Shown: positions 11,568 through 22,083, counted from the first letter of the stretch. The stretch is 64,000 nucleotides of DNA from Chrysogorgia sp. JL179-B06 (GCA_035772405.1 JAYKKM010000065.1:629001-693000), one strand, 5' to 3'. Numbers and translations are program-made. Notes: generated by a model not told the origin, from the sequence alone.

Positions 11568-11933
11568 TCAAAGTGTGTGATAAAGACTGACCAACAATTA
11601 GAGCTGTTTAACACAACGGTAACCACTAGTGGTTTGGTCAGCCCTAGCATTGTGAACATCAACAAAGGATTGAGGTACGTACAAGTGGGTTGCAGCATTG
11701 TGAACAGACCTGAGAACATAGTTAATGGTAGCAAAAGCGAGGTTATCGTTGCGTTACCATTGACCACCACTCAGCCACTGAAGAGCTCTGTTCAACACTT
11801 CTTCAATATCGAGTCGAAGGTGTCGATAAACAAAGGTACTTTTACACAGCTAGTATTCAACGTGACTGACCAAGACGGTAGTAGTGTCAATATTGGTGAC
11901 ATATTGTTGGATTTGTATATGACGCTTGAGTAG
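11568..11933 (+). CDS. small jelly-roll-like virion protein, 5' end lost
   Basis: An open frame runs from the LINE junction to a TAG at 11931. Residues are mostly beta-prone with no membrane segment. It has a NINKGLRYVQVGC motif in the first half and VNIGDILLDLYMTLE at the C-terminus. A second, damaged version of the same protein lies at 12474-12726 (NRGLKYVEVSC and VGAVLLELHIV), so the pair is a tandem duplication. Position and pattern suggest a minor structural (capsid or fibre-like) protein of the Polinton-like element. This is an inference, because I do not recognise a named family. The natural start lies to the left and was removed by the LINE. Confidence 0.5.
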   Translation, partial: SKCVIKTDQQLELFNTTVTTSGLVSPSIVNINKGLRYVQVGCSIVNRPENIVNGSKSEVIVALPLTTTQPLKSSVQHFFNIESKVSINKGTFTQLVFNVTDQDGSSVNIGDILLDLYMTLE

Positions 11934-11964
11934 CCAACGCTAAGTGGTTGTTTAATGTGCGTTA

Positions 11965-12471
11965 ATGAGTCTAAATTATGGGTTTGACTCCAGTGGTTAC
12001 ACTAAAAGGCGTCGTCTAGACAACGACCCTCGAAAGTTGACGGTGCTTATTGAAGGTGTGGAGAAAGTTGTGACCTTTGACTATAGTGTAGTAGCCATAC
12101 ACGATAACCCACACATTATAGTCAAGATGGTAACTGTGTTTTGCAACTACCATAACGTAACGAGTAACGATGGTGTTCAGGCCATCGTGACCCCTGTCGG
12201 ACATCGACGACCACGTCCCGAAACGATTCGAGTGGGTGAAGGGTATTACGACTTCGACGCGTTGGTTAAAGCCCTAAGACATAGGTTTAGGATAGTTGGG
12301 ATGGACTTTATGGTGGAGAAACTCGCAGTCACAGGTAAAAGTTGGATCCGGGCTCGGTATCTGAGAGAGCGACGCAATTCGGTTAGACGACATTGGGCCT
12401 TTGTTTGGTTTCGCGAAGTGTGTGACAGTTACGTGCAATGGTCGGCAGCACGACACTCCAAACAAGGTTGA
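11965..12471 (+). CDS. unknown Polinton-like element protein, 168 residues
   Basis: The ATG at 11965 lies 31 bases after the previous stop. The N-terminus is basic (TKRRRLDNDPRK, a possible nuclear localisation signal). A hydrophobic beta-rich middle follows, then a VGEGYYDFDALVKALRHRF segment, which recalls the 'GYY-x-x-D/E-L' feature of structural proteins in such elements. The tail is Arg/Trp-rich and may be a frameshifted extension, since its composition changes after about residue 118. No catalytic motif is visible. Role unknown; a virion component is plausible from the context. Confidence 0.45.
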   Translation: MSLNYGFDSSGYTKRRRLDNDPRKLTVLIEGVEKVVTFDYSVVAIHDNPHIIVKMVTVFCNYHNVTSNDGVQAIVTPVGHRRPRPETIRVGEGYYDFDALVKALRHRFRIVGMDFMVEKLAVTGKSWIRARYLRERRNSVRRHWAFVWFREVCDSYVQWSAARHSKQG

Positions 12472-12473
12472 CA

Positions 12474-12726
12474 TGAATAGAGGTTTAAAGTACGTAGAAG
12501 TTTCATGCGATGCTGTTGAAACCGGAAGCAATGTGGACACTGATGGAAGCGAAGCGATGTGATCACAACATTGCCGACACCCACCGAACAGTCTTTAGAT
12601 GGAGCGATACAACGCTACGCAGGTGAGAATTAAAAAAGGTATTTACTGGAGTACGACGTTTCGTGTCAAACCAAACAATGGTGGCGCTGACGTTGGTGCG
12701 GTGCTATTGGAATTGCACATAGTGTG
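12474..12726 (+). pseudogene. damaged tandem paralog of the small jelly-roll-like protein
   Basis: The sequence begins MNRGLKYVEVSCDAV, aligning with NINKGLRYVQVGC of the protein at 11568-11933. It ends with VGAVLLELHIV before a TGA at 12726, aligning with the C-terminus of the same protein. A stop around 12560 and a frame change in the middle make it non-functional as it stands. Confidence 0.5.
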
Positions 12727-12743
12727 AATTATATGGAACTCGT

Positions 12744-13765
12744 GTGGAAACAGAACACGGGTTGAGAGACATCTATTATAATCCCAGGACGGGGTTCAGT
12801 AGTGCAGAAAAATTGTATCAACATGCATTGCGAAATGGGTTGAAAGTAACTAGAAAAACAGTGAAAGAATGGTTGACAACGCAGGACACTTACACTAGGT
12901 ACAAACCGATTGTGAGAAGACATAAGTTCCGCCCGACCTTCGTTGATTACCTTGGTGAGGAACTTCAAATGGACTTAGTTGACAGAGTAAATATTCAAAA
13001 CAGAGCAAAGGGTATTATTGGATACTAACGGGTATCGAAATATTGAGTAGATACGCTTTTGGTGTTGCGGTTTACAGAAAAGACACTGGTAACATGACCC
13101 AAGCCGTTAAAAAGTTGTTGAGTGATTTTAAAGATCGATTTGGAACCACACCTAAGTTAGCTCAATTTGACGATGGAATGGAATTCTACAACGTTGGGGT
13201 GAAAGTAGTATTAAAAGACTCAAGTATTGAATATTTCAGCACCATGAGTGATAAGAAGGCTGCTGTCATGGAGCGTTTTAATAGAAGTCTCAAAACGATT
13301 ATGTCTGTGGAACGTACAAATGGATTGACGTTTTAGATCAGTTTGTGGACAATTACAATAGCAATGTGAATCGAGGCATTATGATGAAGCCAAAGGACGT
13401 CAATAAGTCGAATGAGAACGAAGTGTGGACCACTTTGTTTGGTCATCAATTTGCAGACAACCATTGCCGAAGTTTAAAGTTGGTGAATTGGTGAGAATTA
13501 GTTAGTACAAAAGTATATTCACAAAGGGTTATGAAGCTAACTTCACTGAAGAGCTGTTTAGTGGTGAAGGTTATTCGTGGCGACCCGAATGTGTATGAAA
13601 TCGAGGACCACACCGGTGAACAGATCATTGGGAAATTTTATGAACAGGAACTATCACTGGTTAATAAGAGACCTGATGATGTGTACAGGGTTGAAAAGGT
13701 GTTGAAAAGAAAGAAAGTGAAGGGGAAGAAGATGGTGTTGGTTAAATGGTTGGGTTATGAACAGT
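12744..13765 (+). pseudogene. Polinton-type integrase with C-terminal chromodomain, frameshifted
   Basis: The reading begins RDIYYNPRTGFSSAEKLY, the usual start region of Polinton integrases. The rve core follows in pieces: LGEELQMDLVD (first Asp), AQFDDGMEFYN (second Asp, in the next frame from about 13030) and KKAAVMERFNRSLK (Glu). The three candidate DDE residues are thus all present. More frame changes near 13336 and 13500 lead to a KVIRGDPNVYEIEDHTG linker and then a chromodomain beginning VYRVEKVLKRK and running to KWLGYE. At that point the frame is cut by the insertion starting at 13762. The enzyme would insert element DNA into the genome, with the chromodomain guiding target choice. 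This copy is dead. Confidence 0.75.
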
Positions 13766-14480
13766 GGCGTACCGTGACCATTTTGGATGGCGGGTGTATC
13801 GTCTTAGTTTTACCGACGAACACGTGGGCGCCGGGGGGGGGGCTGGAGTCGACAAGTAGGTAATCAGTGACCGCATTTTTAGGGGGGTGCGGGGGTCCTT
13901 CCCCGGAAAATTTTGAAATGTAGAAGCTTGGAAAGACAATTTGCAGCAATTTGAGCAAACTTTTTCATCTAATTCTGCAGCGATCATAGTTCAAATGAAT
14001 GCAAGAGTTGCCAGCTGCCTCTTACCGTGACGCCATTTTTGCGCCTAGTACTGACAGAAGGGTCTGGGAATCAATCTAACACTTGCGTGGCAAGGGTTTA
14101 GGGGTTGGCTAACACTTCAGGTTATACCGTTTGTAAAATCTCGTGTAGATGAAGCCCGTAGGTAGATTACCTTAACTCGTAAGTAGCATCTCTCCTAGCC
14201 TCTATAGTCGTACTAATACAATTGAGAAAAAAACCATTAAATTGAGCAACGCTTGTCCTGATTTTTTGGGGGGCTTTAAAATTTTGGGGGGCTCCCGGTT
14301 CCTACGCCTAGTCTCGGCGCTGCTTCGTAGAAAAGTACCTGGGTACTTAGCTATCAAGTCTGTCAAGGTTCTCCATAACCTTCCCCACCTTCAGCCATTA
14401 TATTAACTCACATTTTTAACATCACTTTCTGGTATCCATGAATTATGTTTGCTTTCATAACCAGGGGCGTACCGTACGGG
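13762..14480. mobile_element. G-rich non-autonomous insertion(s), hAT-like ends
   Basis: The chromodomain frame is interrupted at CAGTGGCGTACC, a sequence with the look of a hAT terminus. Poly-G tracts, GGGGGTCCTTCC and CTCCCGGTTCCTACGCC follow. A second terminus-like word, CAGGGGCGTACCGTACG, begins at 14462 and is followed by long G runs and GTGTCACACCCC. No protein is encoded. One or two degraded non-autonomous elements explain the block, but I could not find a target duplication. Confidence 0.45.
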
Positions 14481-14648
14481 GGGGGGGGTGTGGGGGGGGG
14501 GGGTGTCACACCCCCCGCATCGTCGGTAAAACCGGAAGTTGGGAAAACCTTGTAATAGTTAAGGCTGTCGGTAAACTGTTCGTCATATTAGATCGTTGGT
14601 AAAATTGACTTAATCGACTGTTTAAACTTTGTCGTTGAGTATAAGAAA

Positions 14649-15236
14649 TTGTATGAGAGAATGAATAGATTGCAGGACGAACAGGAAAGAAGAGAACCTC
14701 AAGAAACAGAGACGTCGTTTATTGACACTGACGATGGTAAAACGGTGACAATAAGGGGAACTAACACAGAAGTCCCAACAGTTGTTGATTTACCATCGAA
14801 TCCTGAGAACCGACTTTCGACGAGCATACAAAAGTTCATTAGCACCAACATTGAAAAGGGGTTCAAGTTTAATGAACATGACTCCGTCGTGTTAACACTG
14901 CAATTTAGAGCATCAATGAGCAAGAAAAACAACGTGTCATTCAAACCCTGGCTCAATAATAACGAACTTGGTAAAGAGCAAATAGTTCTCAAACGTGGAA
15001 AAGGTGCTGTTCTGAAGTACAACGATGCTAATGTTGCGCAACCGAGTGTCAAGCAATTCAAAGAGTTAGTGCAGAAAATCGTAGACAATGCAAGAGACCG
15101 TGAAGACGTCGCAAGGAGTCTACCATTGTTAGACACCATGCATACGGAATACGACACCATATCTGGACTAACACCAAACGAGAACCGTGAACTGAATGGT
15201 GTGCTTAATCCAAATGACACTGTGTTACGTGACTAA
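14649..15236 (+). CDS. unknown conserved-looking element protein, 195 residues
   Basis: This is one of the longest uninterrupted frames in the Polinton-like region. The protein is charged and soluble, with an N-terminal MNRLQDEQERREPQE helix, a central RLSTSIQKFISTNIEKGFK and VVLTLQFRASMS segment, and a Lys-rich loop around LKRGKGAVLKYND. No signal peptide or transmembrane helix is present, and no catalytic signature is recognised. It precedes the capsid-like gene by about 100 bases in the same orientation, so a virion-assembly or accessory role is possible but unproven. The true start could lie slightly upstream, since an open stretch precedes the first ATG. Confidence 0.5.
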   Translation: MYERMNRLQDEQERREPQETETSFIDTDDGKTVTIRGTNTEVPTVVDLPSNPENRLSTSIQKFISTNIEKGFKFNEHDSVVLTLQFRASMSKKNNVSFKPWLNNNELGKEQIVLKRGKGAVLKYNDANVAQPSVKQFKELVQKIVDNARDREDVARSLPLLDTMHTEYDTISGLTPNENRELNGVLNPNDTVLRD

Positions 15237-15338
15237 AGAGTAGGTGACAGTGGCTCCTTACAAATACAAGCAGACCATTTGTGGTGGTGTTCGCGTGGTT
15301 CGCGTACGATTATTATGAACTAAAACGGTAGTAACAAA

Positions 15339-16150
15339 ATGTGTGTAAAGTATATGAACGTCACCTCAGCGGAATTGAGTCCTGGTTTTAGACGAGCAAC
15401 CATGGGGGCTATAAAAGTGACGAGAACGCAGCACGTCATCACGTTAAACCCCAATAAAGTCAGCCCTGGTGAGGAACTTTACATTGACGTACCGAAGCTC
15501 AAGGCTAATAGCTGTTTAGTGCCTGGATCGTTGGGTTTGTTGTTCGACTTTAAGAATGCAAACGACAAAAGTTGGTTCTTGAACAATGTGAGGAAGTTGT
15601 TGTGTGAGAGGATTGTTGTGAGACTAGCTGCGGAAACTGTGTATGACAACATTGGGGAGAGTTACATTGCTGTTTATCGTGACCTTTGGGGAAAAATCAG
15701 TGGGTGAAATCAAATGGTTGATTATGGTATTGGTGGTGAGAACTTGAGAAAGTTAGTTTCTAAGGACGACAGTGGTGCGACAAGTGGAGACGTTGTTAAG
15801 GTTAGTGACGCGTTGATGTTTAACGTGATTGGAACGAAACAGCGGATTAAGCTTGGCAAGATTATGGACGACCATGGATTGTACGCTCCTTTTAGTATGA
15901 ACAACAACTTGCAATACGTGATCACACTTCCAAAGGCCACGGACATCATGGTGGTGAGCCATCCAATGAAAGTGTAGGTGGATATACCCTAGAGAACCTC
16001 GAACTTGAGTATGAAACGATTGATAATCAGGAACTCTCTGACGAAGTAACGTCATTGTATATGCAAGTGGACGGAGTTTATCGTACGAATACGTCACGCT
16101 AATGAAGACCACTGAATGGGACAAAGGCACAACCATCGTGAACGAGAACA
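15339..16150 (+). pseudogene. major-capsid-like gene, frameshifted and 3'-truncated
   Basis: Three consecutive frames (15339-15707, 15714-15977, then about 15975-16150) read as one protein with small indels near 15700 and 15976, plus another near 16085. Features are a beta-rich N-terminal half with PGEELYIDVPKL, then ERIVVRLAAETVYDNIGESY, DDHGLYAPFSMNN and ENLELEYETIDN. This alternation is what I expect of a double-jelly-roll-type major capsid protein in Polinton-like elements; that call is by pattern, not by search. The capsid reading appears to continue into the first residues of the next frame (16102-16150) and then stops being capsid-like, so the second half has been deleted. Confidence 0.55.
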
Positions 16151-16443
16151 TTAAGAAGTTAAGAATGGAGATAGCAAACGCTTTTTTGAGTGATTTGTTC
16201 ATCAGCAAGTTCTCGAACTTATTAGGTGGGTTGAACGCCATCGAGAACCCTGAGGAACTAAACGACGAGCTACAAAAAGACCCGTTGTTGAAAAAAGACG
16301 TCGAAAGCATAATTGCGATCGTGACACCGTACGTACCTTTCTTGGGTTTGTTGTCGGGTGGAATCACAACGTCGAAACACATGTGTGACTATCACTTCAA
16401 AAAAGACACAACAGATGACGTTGAAAGCTCGACAACGGACTAA
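16102..16443 (+). CDS. chimeric frame: capsid-like start joined to another protein's end
   Basis: The frame opens with KTTEWDKGTTIVNENI, which is the in-frame continuation of the capsid-like reading (SYEYVTL lies immediately upstream in the same frame). It then switches to KKLRMEIANAFLSDLF and a hydrophobic PYVPFLGLLSGGI segment, ending in an acidic Thr/Ser-rich tail. The most economical explanation is an internal deletion that fused the middle of the capsid-like gene to the 3' end of a second gene. It is unlikely to be a functional protein. Confidence 0.45.
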   Translation: MKTTEWDKGTTIVNENIKKLRMEIANAFLSDLFISKFSNLLGGLNAIENPEELNDELQKDPLLKKDVESIIAIVTPYVPFLGLLSGGITTSKHMCDYHFKKDTTDDVESSTTD

Positions 16444-16454
16444 TTCACAGACAT

Positions 16455-16705
16455 ACGAATTGACATCAGCTAGGTTTGACGTTGCACGTATGAAATTTAT
16501 TTAACATTACCACTAGACTCATGGTTTAGTGGGTTTTTTTTTTGCGCGTGAAATTTGAAGTCACCGAAACTGTCTCAATGGCATCAACTAGGTCTGGCGT
16601 GACACTAAGTCGATTGTGAAACGTTGTGAAACGTGACACATAATTTGTTGTGCACTCATGCTACTAAGGGTCGTGGTTTAGTGTTCTTTCACGTGTGAAT
16701 CGATT
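16455..16705. repeat. duplicated 3' region with hairpin plus T-run
   Basis: Two diverged direct copies of about 120 bases begin ACATCAGCTAGGTTTGACGT and GCATCAACTAGGTCTGGCGT. Each contains a GGTTTAGTG hairpin word. In the first copy, CCACTAGAC...GTTTAGTGG forms a stem followed by ten T's. The block lies directly after the last element frame and may be a transcript 3'-end signal of the element. Confidence 0.45.
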
Positions 16706-16933
16706 CACACAAACGTAGTATAGCATATGGGGGTGCCAGTGCAATCTCGTGATTCATACGATGACATGAGACCAACCCCGCATTGAGCTGTAGGTTTAGT
16801 GTGGCGACACACTGAGTGCATCAAACTTGCGAGACCGTCCATCGAAACAGTAAATGAAGCGACATCAACAACATCAGCTGGCGACCTCGAGTGGTGTATT
16901 CCCAAATTTGTTAAAATGATGCAAACCAGCCAC

Positions 16934-19900
16934 CAGGGCCGTTCTGAACACTGTTTGTTTGGGGGGGGGGGTGGAACAGGATGATTTACCTGATTTTTTT
17001 ACCATATCACATTTTACCTGAAAATATTTCCCGACAAATATTGAAATAAATCTGACATAAACATTTTACCAACGCCTTGACAACGTGTTTAAATAAAATA
17101 ATGTATTAAATGATATGATATACATTGTTTCTTCTCGAGTGGTCCCGAGTCTCTTAAAGTTTGGACACGTGTGCCACTCGCGTAACAAAACCCAACAAAT
17201 TTATAAATGTTAATAGTTCATAATACTAATACACTCAGTTTCCAACAACCAAACGCATATAACGGATATTTACATGATTTAAATTGACGGACGGAAGTAG
17301 TTTTTTCGTACTTTTTCAACATTAAATTTATAGTTTCTCCCTTCTGTCTTTTAAAAGGGACCACTTTACCGCCAATTTCTTTAGATCAATGTCATACGTT
17401 AAGTTTCGTTCAACTGCAAGCAACATGCAATCATTTAGTCGTGTCGTACTCATGGTGCTGCGAAGGTGGTTTTTTTATCCTTTTCAATGCGCTGAAAGAC
17501 CTTTCATTTGCACAAACAGACGGCGCGGCTGTGAGGAAAAGCTGGTAAACTCTTGAAACGATTTTGAATAAACCGTGCTTGCTGGCTAACGATAAGGCGA
17601 TGTTGGCGGCTTTTGTGATTCGACAGGGTTGCTTGTCATCTGTAAGGAATTCCCCTTGGACTCTTTGATGATCAAGATGTTCAAAGAAGACTTTGAATTC
17701 GTTGTGCAAAGTGGCAAAGGTGTCTTGCGAAAATACAGAAGGTAATGCAGCCACCAATTCTCTCGCATCGTCCAAGTTACCGGGTGCGTCAGGATCGATG
17801 ACTTTCAGAAATGGTTGAAATACATTTGTGAGGGACTGAGATTTCTCTCCTAACGTTGAAATAAGAGTTGTAAAAGGTTGTTTTTTCATTAAGCACTGGT
17901 GTAGCTGTTGAAGGATTGTCGTCTAAACGGCGTGACGGTCTTCTCAGTCGATGTAGTCTGGAAAAATCAGCCAGTGGCTCTGTACCAAGGTTTCTAGCGA
18001 CAGTAATGGCGGCTTCAATCTCATCATTGACCTCATTGTCATCGGCACGCATTCTTTTCAGAATGCCATCCGTTGAACTCATGGCAACGAGTGCACCAGC
18101 GGCATCGACAGACTCACCTTGTAGATAGTCGGACAACATCTTCGTCTTGAACATTACATTCTTCAAAAGCATAATTCCACAAATAAAATCAATGTTACGA
18201 ACAGAGTTAAGCAGATTAGCCGCCTTGGTCTTCGTTTCTCCATCCTTCGAACATTCCAGGATTTCCAAAACATCAAGTATAGCATCAAGACTCCGCCAAA
18301 CAGCTTTCACAGACTCAGCACGTGCTGACCATCTTGTCTTTGAAAGATTGCGAAGCATCAACGCATTTTCAATTTCTTCGAGTTTGTCCTTTAATTCCTT
18401 ATTACGTTTGGTGCTCTTTGTGAAAAAGACGAAAATGTTTTCTAAGGTGGCAAATGTCTTACCAACCAATGAGGATTCCTGGCAACCATGCTCTATCACT
18501 AGATTAATGCCATGTGGGACACACTTAATGTATGGTACCTTTCGCTCGAGAATTTCACTAAATTTCTGCTGCGCGCCTTTGTGAACTCCGGACATACTAG
18601 ATGTTGAATCGTATGTCTGGAACTGTACAGTTGATAGTGGTATGTCTGCGCTTTTCAAACTGTGCACAATATCTTTCGCCTGTCCTTCTCCTGTTTTATC
18701 GTATGTTTCTTTGACATACACCAAGTGCTCCTCAGGTTTTAAAGTATCGACATCTACAAATCGTACTGCGACAGACAATTCATCTACATGGCTCACATCT
18801 GGTGTAGTGTCAGCCATAACTGAGCAATACTCTGATCTCTTTACTTTGTCGCTAATATTTTCTCGGATCTCTTCTCCCAACAGTGTAATGAATTCATTCT
18901 GGCTCCGCGGGCTCATGTACGTCGTATGGTAATTTCTCGAACTACGATCCAGCCATGCTTTCATAACTGGGTTATGGCGAGAAATCAATTGTACGAGATC
19001 ACAAAAGTTTCCGTCACCATAATTATCCGATGATTCGCTCCCACGAAGGGCTAGACCATTTCTTGTAAGAACGAGAACAACATCAAAAAGAATCTCAACA
19101 ACTTCCCGATTTTGAACTCGTTTATTCTCAAGCTCGACCATTCTTTCGCGCCCTCCTTTGGTGAGCAACTTGTCAACATGCTTATCATTGCAAACGAAAT
19201 GGAGATAGTCGTGTAGAGCTGAACTATGGGCTGCACTGCTAAAATGCGTCTCAAGTTTTCCCATCTTGTTCTTCCAGCGACTTCCCTTCATTTTCGACCA
19301 ATCATTAATTCCTGTAATCCATGCTGGATCGCCCTTCTCACGTCCCAAACCTCGCTGAAAAAGGCTGCAAACGTAGCAGTAGGCTTTATCTTTCGATATA
19401 CTGTATTCTAGATACGGGTAATCCTTATACCATACTGGTGAGAACGAACACTGTTTACCTTTCTTTGCTAAATCAGTGTTTTTTGGATATGCTGACAACT
19501 TAGGTTGACATGGACCAATACGAGTAAGATAGTCAACTTGGCTATCAGTGAGGTTTTCTGGTCTTCTTCCAGGATCATGTTCAACTGGGATATCGTGGCT
19601 GGTATTAAAGCCAAGTAGTTCATCAGGAATATTTGCTATTTCTTGCAATTGAATCTCAGCTAAATTCTGGGTTGCCTGTGTCGTAGCGCGAATTTCTTTG
19701 CACAGATCTTTGACTTCAGTGAACGATGATTCGTAGTGAATAACAGAGCTATTTGTGCCACTACTTACTAGGTCGGTAATTTTCTCGGAGCATTTTCGCA
19801 GCTGTCCTAGACATTTGAAGTATGCTTCAGAACACGATTCCACATGATCTGCATCAGGTGCATTTGGTGAAAATTTCATCAACAGATGGATGCGGTTGAG

Positions 19901-21221
19901 ATGTACATTGACTCAACGTAGAAATCTTTGGTCGATCAAATTCTAATATATTGTGTGGTTCACATGTTTCGTTGTCACAAGAACTTGTCGAATGTTTCAT
20001 CATATTATCATACACTACATTTGAGTCAGAACGTAAGAGGAAAGAATTTTCAGCATTAACTGTAGACTTGCCACTTTCGGTACCTGGATCATCCCTCTGG
20101 CAAATTTCCATCCGTTCCTCAATGGGGGATTGCAGTTCGTCTAGTAAATCTCTGGGAAGTTCCCTCTCAGTAAATTCCTCAGAGGAGCTCAAGCAAGGGC
20201 ATCTCATTGTGTTGCTGCTGATTCTATTTGAGTAAAAATGAAATAATTAGTACATTTAGGGTTTGAAATAATCGAAAAACTTTGAGAAGAAATCTGCCAA
20301 CATTGACATGAAGTGGAGAAGAAAAGTAATGGAGGGGAGACGTTTATATTAAAATGTCAACTTGAATAAAAATATATACATGATTCACAAATACCACCTG
20401 TTCCAGGATAAGGAAAAAGCAGAAATGATTCATATAAAAAAAAAGAAATTTCACTTACCTGAGGACTGTGGCCTGCTACCTTATCAAAATTGAGCAAATT
20501 TTGGCCCCTCTCTGAAATCTCTCTGAATGATGGAGCCAAACCTTCATGTTTGGCTGCCTGATGATATTTGGTATTATCACCATTTAAAACTGTATCACAC
20601 CGTAAACATATTACTTTTTTACGGTTTGACCTTTCGTTCTCCGTTTTTCGACGTTTTGATCGATCTAAACCAATGGCATAATTTGCATAAATACGTAAAT
20701 AAAAAGGCACCAATTCATGATACACGAAACACACATTGCGTGATCGTATAATAATACTACACTGCCATAATGCGAGGCAAATAGATTAAAAATACTAAAT
20801 AAAGTGTAAAAAGCACATACCACTCATAATGATTCATTACTGCTCACGAAATAAATGCACCGTACAATTTTATGATCCATAATTTCCGCATAATTTCCGC
20901 CATATTGATTGAGGAGAAACTGCTGGCTTCTGATATCGTTTTGTCTGGAACAGGTCGCCCAGGCATTGTAATCGAGTTTTACTTTTGTTAATTGTATTCC
21001 AGGAATTTCGGTAAAGTGCGCATCAATTTATTATCACTGTTAAATTAATTTCTTCATGATACACTTTAAAATATCTAAATTTTGTAATTATTATATAAAT
21101 ATATTACTAAGCAACCAAAACTTTTACCTGATTTTTTTTGTATTATCAATTTCGGATTTACCTGAAAATTGTTATTCGCAATTATTGGGGGGTGCGACAC
21201 CCCCCGCTCGGAACGGCCCTG
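16934..21221 (-). mobile_element. hAT transposon, complete with 8-bp target duplication
   Basis: The termini CAGGGCCGTTC (16934) and GAACGGCCCTG (ending 21221) are perfect complements and have the classic hAT CAGGG start. The element is flanked by identical CCAGCCAC octamers (16926-16933 and 21222-21229). G-rich subterminal tracts lie just inside both ends. It carries one transposase gene on the minus strand. Clear TIRs and an exact duplication indicate a relatively recent insertion into the inverted repeat 16715-21408. Confidence 0.93.
17333..20207 (-). pseudogene. hAT transposase with TTF zinc finger, frameshifted at A-runs
   Basis: A 697-residue open frame (19882-17789) contains a TTF/ZMYM-type zinc-binding segment (PVWYKDYPYLEY followed by AYCYVCSLFQ). 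It then carries the transposase core with SVMADTTPDVSHVDELSVAV, containing the first candidate catalytic Asp, and PHGINLVIEHGC. The C-terminal dimerisation region with CANERSFSALKRIK and LRSTMSTTRLNDCMLL continues in two other frames to a stop near 17333. Both shifts fall in runs of A, near 17890 and near 17476, so they could be recent indels or sequencing errors. An upstream frame (20207-19854) probably supplies the N-terminus after one more shift. A possible 5' exon near 20463-20700 has a CLRC...H...H finger and a GTAAGT donor. The family cuts and pastes DNA; this copy may be nearly intact. Confidence 0.85.
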
Positions 21222-21408
21222 CCAGCCACGCTTTCACAGTCAAGTTAGGTCTCTTGAGACAGCTCTCGAGTTGTGGATCTCGCTTCTCTGATGTTGATTG
21301 TGTGAAACTGCACTACTACACTCAGCTGGGTTCGGCGGGATGCTGGGTTGGTCTCATGCCATCGTATGAATCACGAGATTGCACTGGCACCCCCATATGC
21401 TATACTAC

Positions 21409-21935
21409 TTATTTCTAATCGCTTCTTGTCTTTTCAAGCTGCCTTTCATGTGTAAATATAAATAATTCATATCGTAAACAATGGCATCAAACAATTTACA
21501 TGCATAGCGTCTCTCCTCAACATCGAATTCAGCATAATTTTCGTCTCTGTCGTGAAATAGTACTTTTAGTATTCCAGATGTTCTGTTACATAATATACAA
21601 GACATTTCCTGGGTATACATAACTACACAAGCCCTCAAATGTAAAAAAAAATATTGCTATTCTTATTCTGCCATTCGATACGCAAACAACAGCGTCATAT
21701 TTCAAGGACGTTTGATAAGCGTCTCTGCACTGGCTACAGATTTTGTGCTCTTTCTCATAACATAACTTGTTTTTATCAGAGAGAAGTTATTAATTACATC
21801 TCCCAACGATTTCTCAATGCAACAAACAATGTTTCAAACATGATAAATGAAAATATCGACTAAAATTACATCACTTTCCAAACATGACAACATGTATTTC
21901 AGCCAAGGCCGCATCCCAGCAAGCACATCAACGTT
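21409..21935. other. non-coding
   Basis: I see no recognisable protein, tRNA or terminal repeat here. Short frames on either strand lack family motifs and splice support. Confidence 0.4.
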
Positions 21936-22060
21936 GTGAGAACGTTGCGCTTACGTCCGGAAAACGTTATATCGAACGTTCGCACGTTTTTTTGTCGACT
22001 CCGCTATACGTCGTCACAACGTTCGCTGATAACGTTCGCTGATAACGTTCACACAACATT
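21936..22060. repeat. AACGTT-rich palindrome cluster
   Basis: Seven AACGTT palindromes occur within about 125 bases (for example CAACGTTGTGAGAACGTTGC and two adjacent TAACGTTCGC copies). It has the look of one end of a palindrome-rich non-autonomous element, but the opposite end was not found. Confidence 0.5.
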
Positions 22061-22083
22061 CACACAACTTTTCACAATGAAGG

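Larger units (their letters stand above)
11568..16443 (+). mobile_element. decayed Polinton/Maverick-like (virus-derived) element
   Basis: A run of plus-strand genes, all in one direction with little space between them and no obvious introns, is distinct in composition (more GTTG/AACG-rich) from the flanks. It contains two related small jelly-roll-like proteins, an unknown protein, an rve-type integrase with a C-terminal chromodomain, an unknown 195-residue protein and a major-capsid-like gene. An integrase together with a capsid-like gene points to the Polinton/adintovirus-like group. No DNA polymerase, packaging ATPase or protease is visible, so this is a partial copy. Its left side was cut by the LINE and its interior was broken by a G-rich insertion at 13762-14480. 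Confidence 0.65.
16715..21408. repeat. long inverted repeat flanking the hAT element
   Basis: GTAGTATAGCATATGGGGGT (from 16715) and its complement (ending 21408) form near-perfect arms of about 65 bases, with weaker complementarity further in. Without the hAT insertion (16934-21221 and one 8-base duplication) the arms would lie about 400 bases apart. The AGTATA...TATACT ends resemble Polinton termini. It could be a terminal-repeat remnant of the neighbouring element or an independent foldback. No target duplication was found. Confidence 0.6.

Noticed and set aside
14462..14520. Poly-G tract as a possible quadruplex regulatory element
   Set aside because: It is better explained as the terminus of a non-autonomous element, because it begins with a CAGGGGCGTA end-like word.
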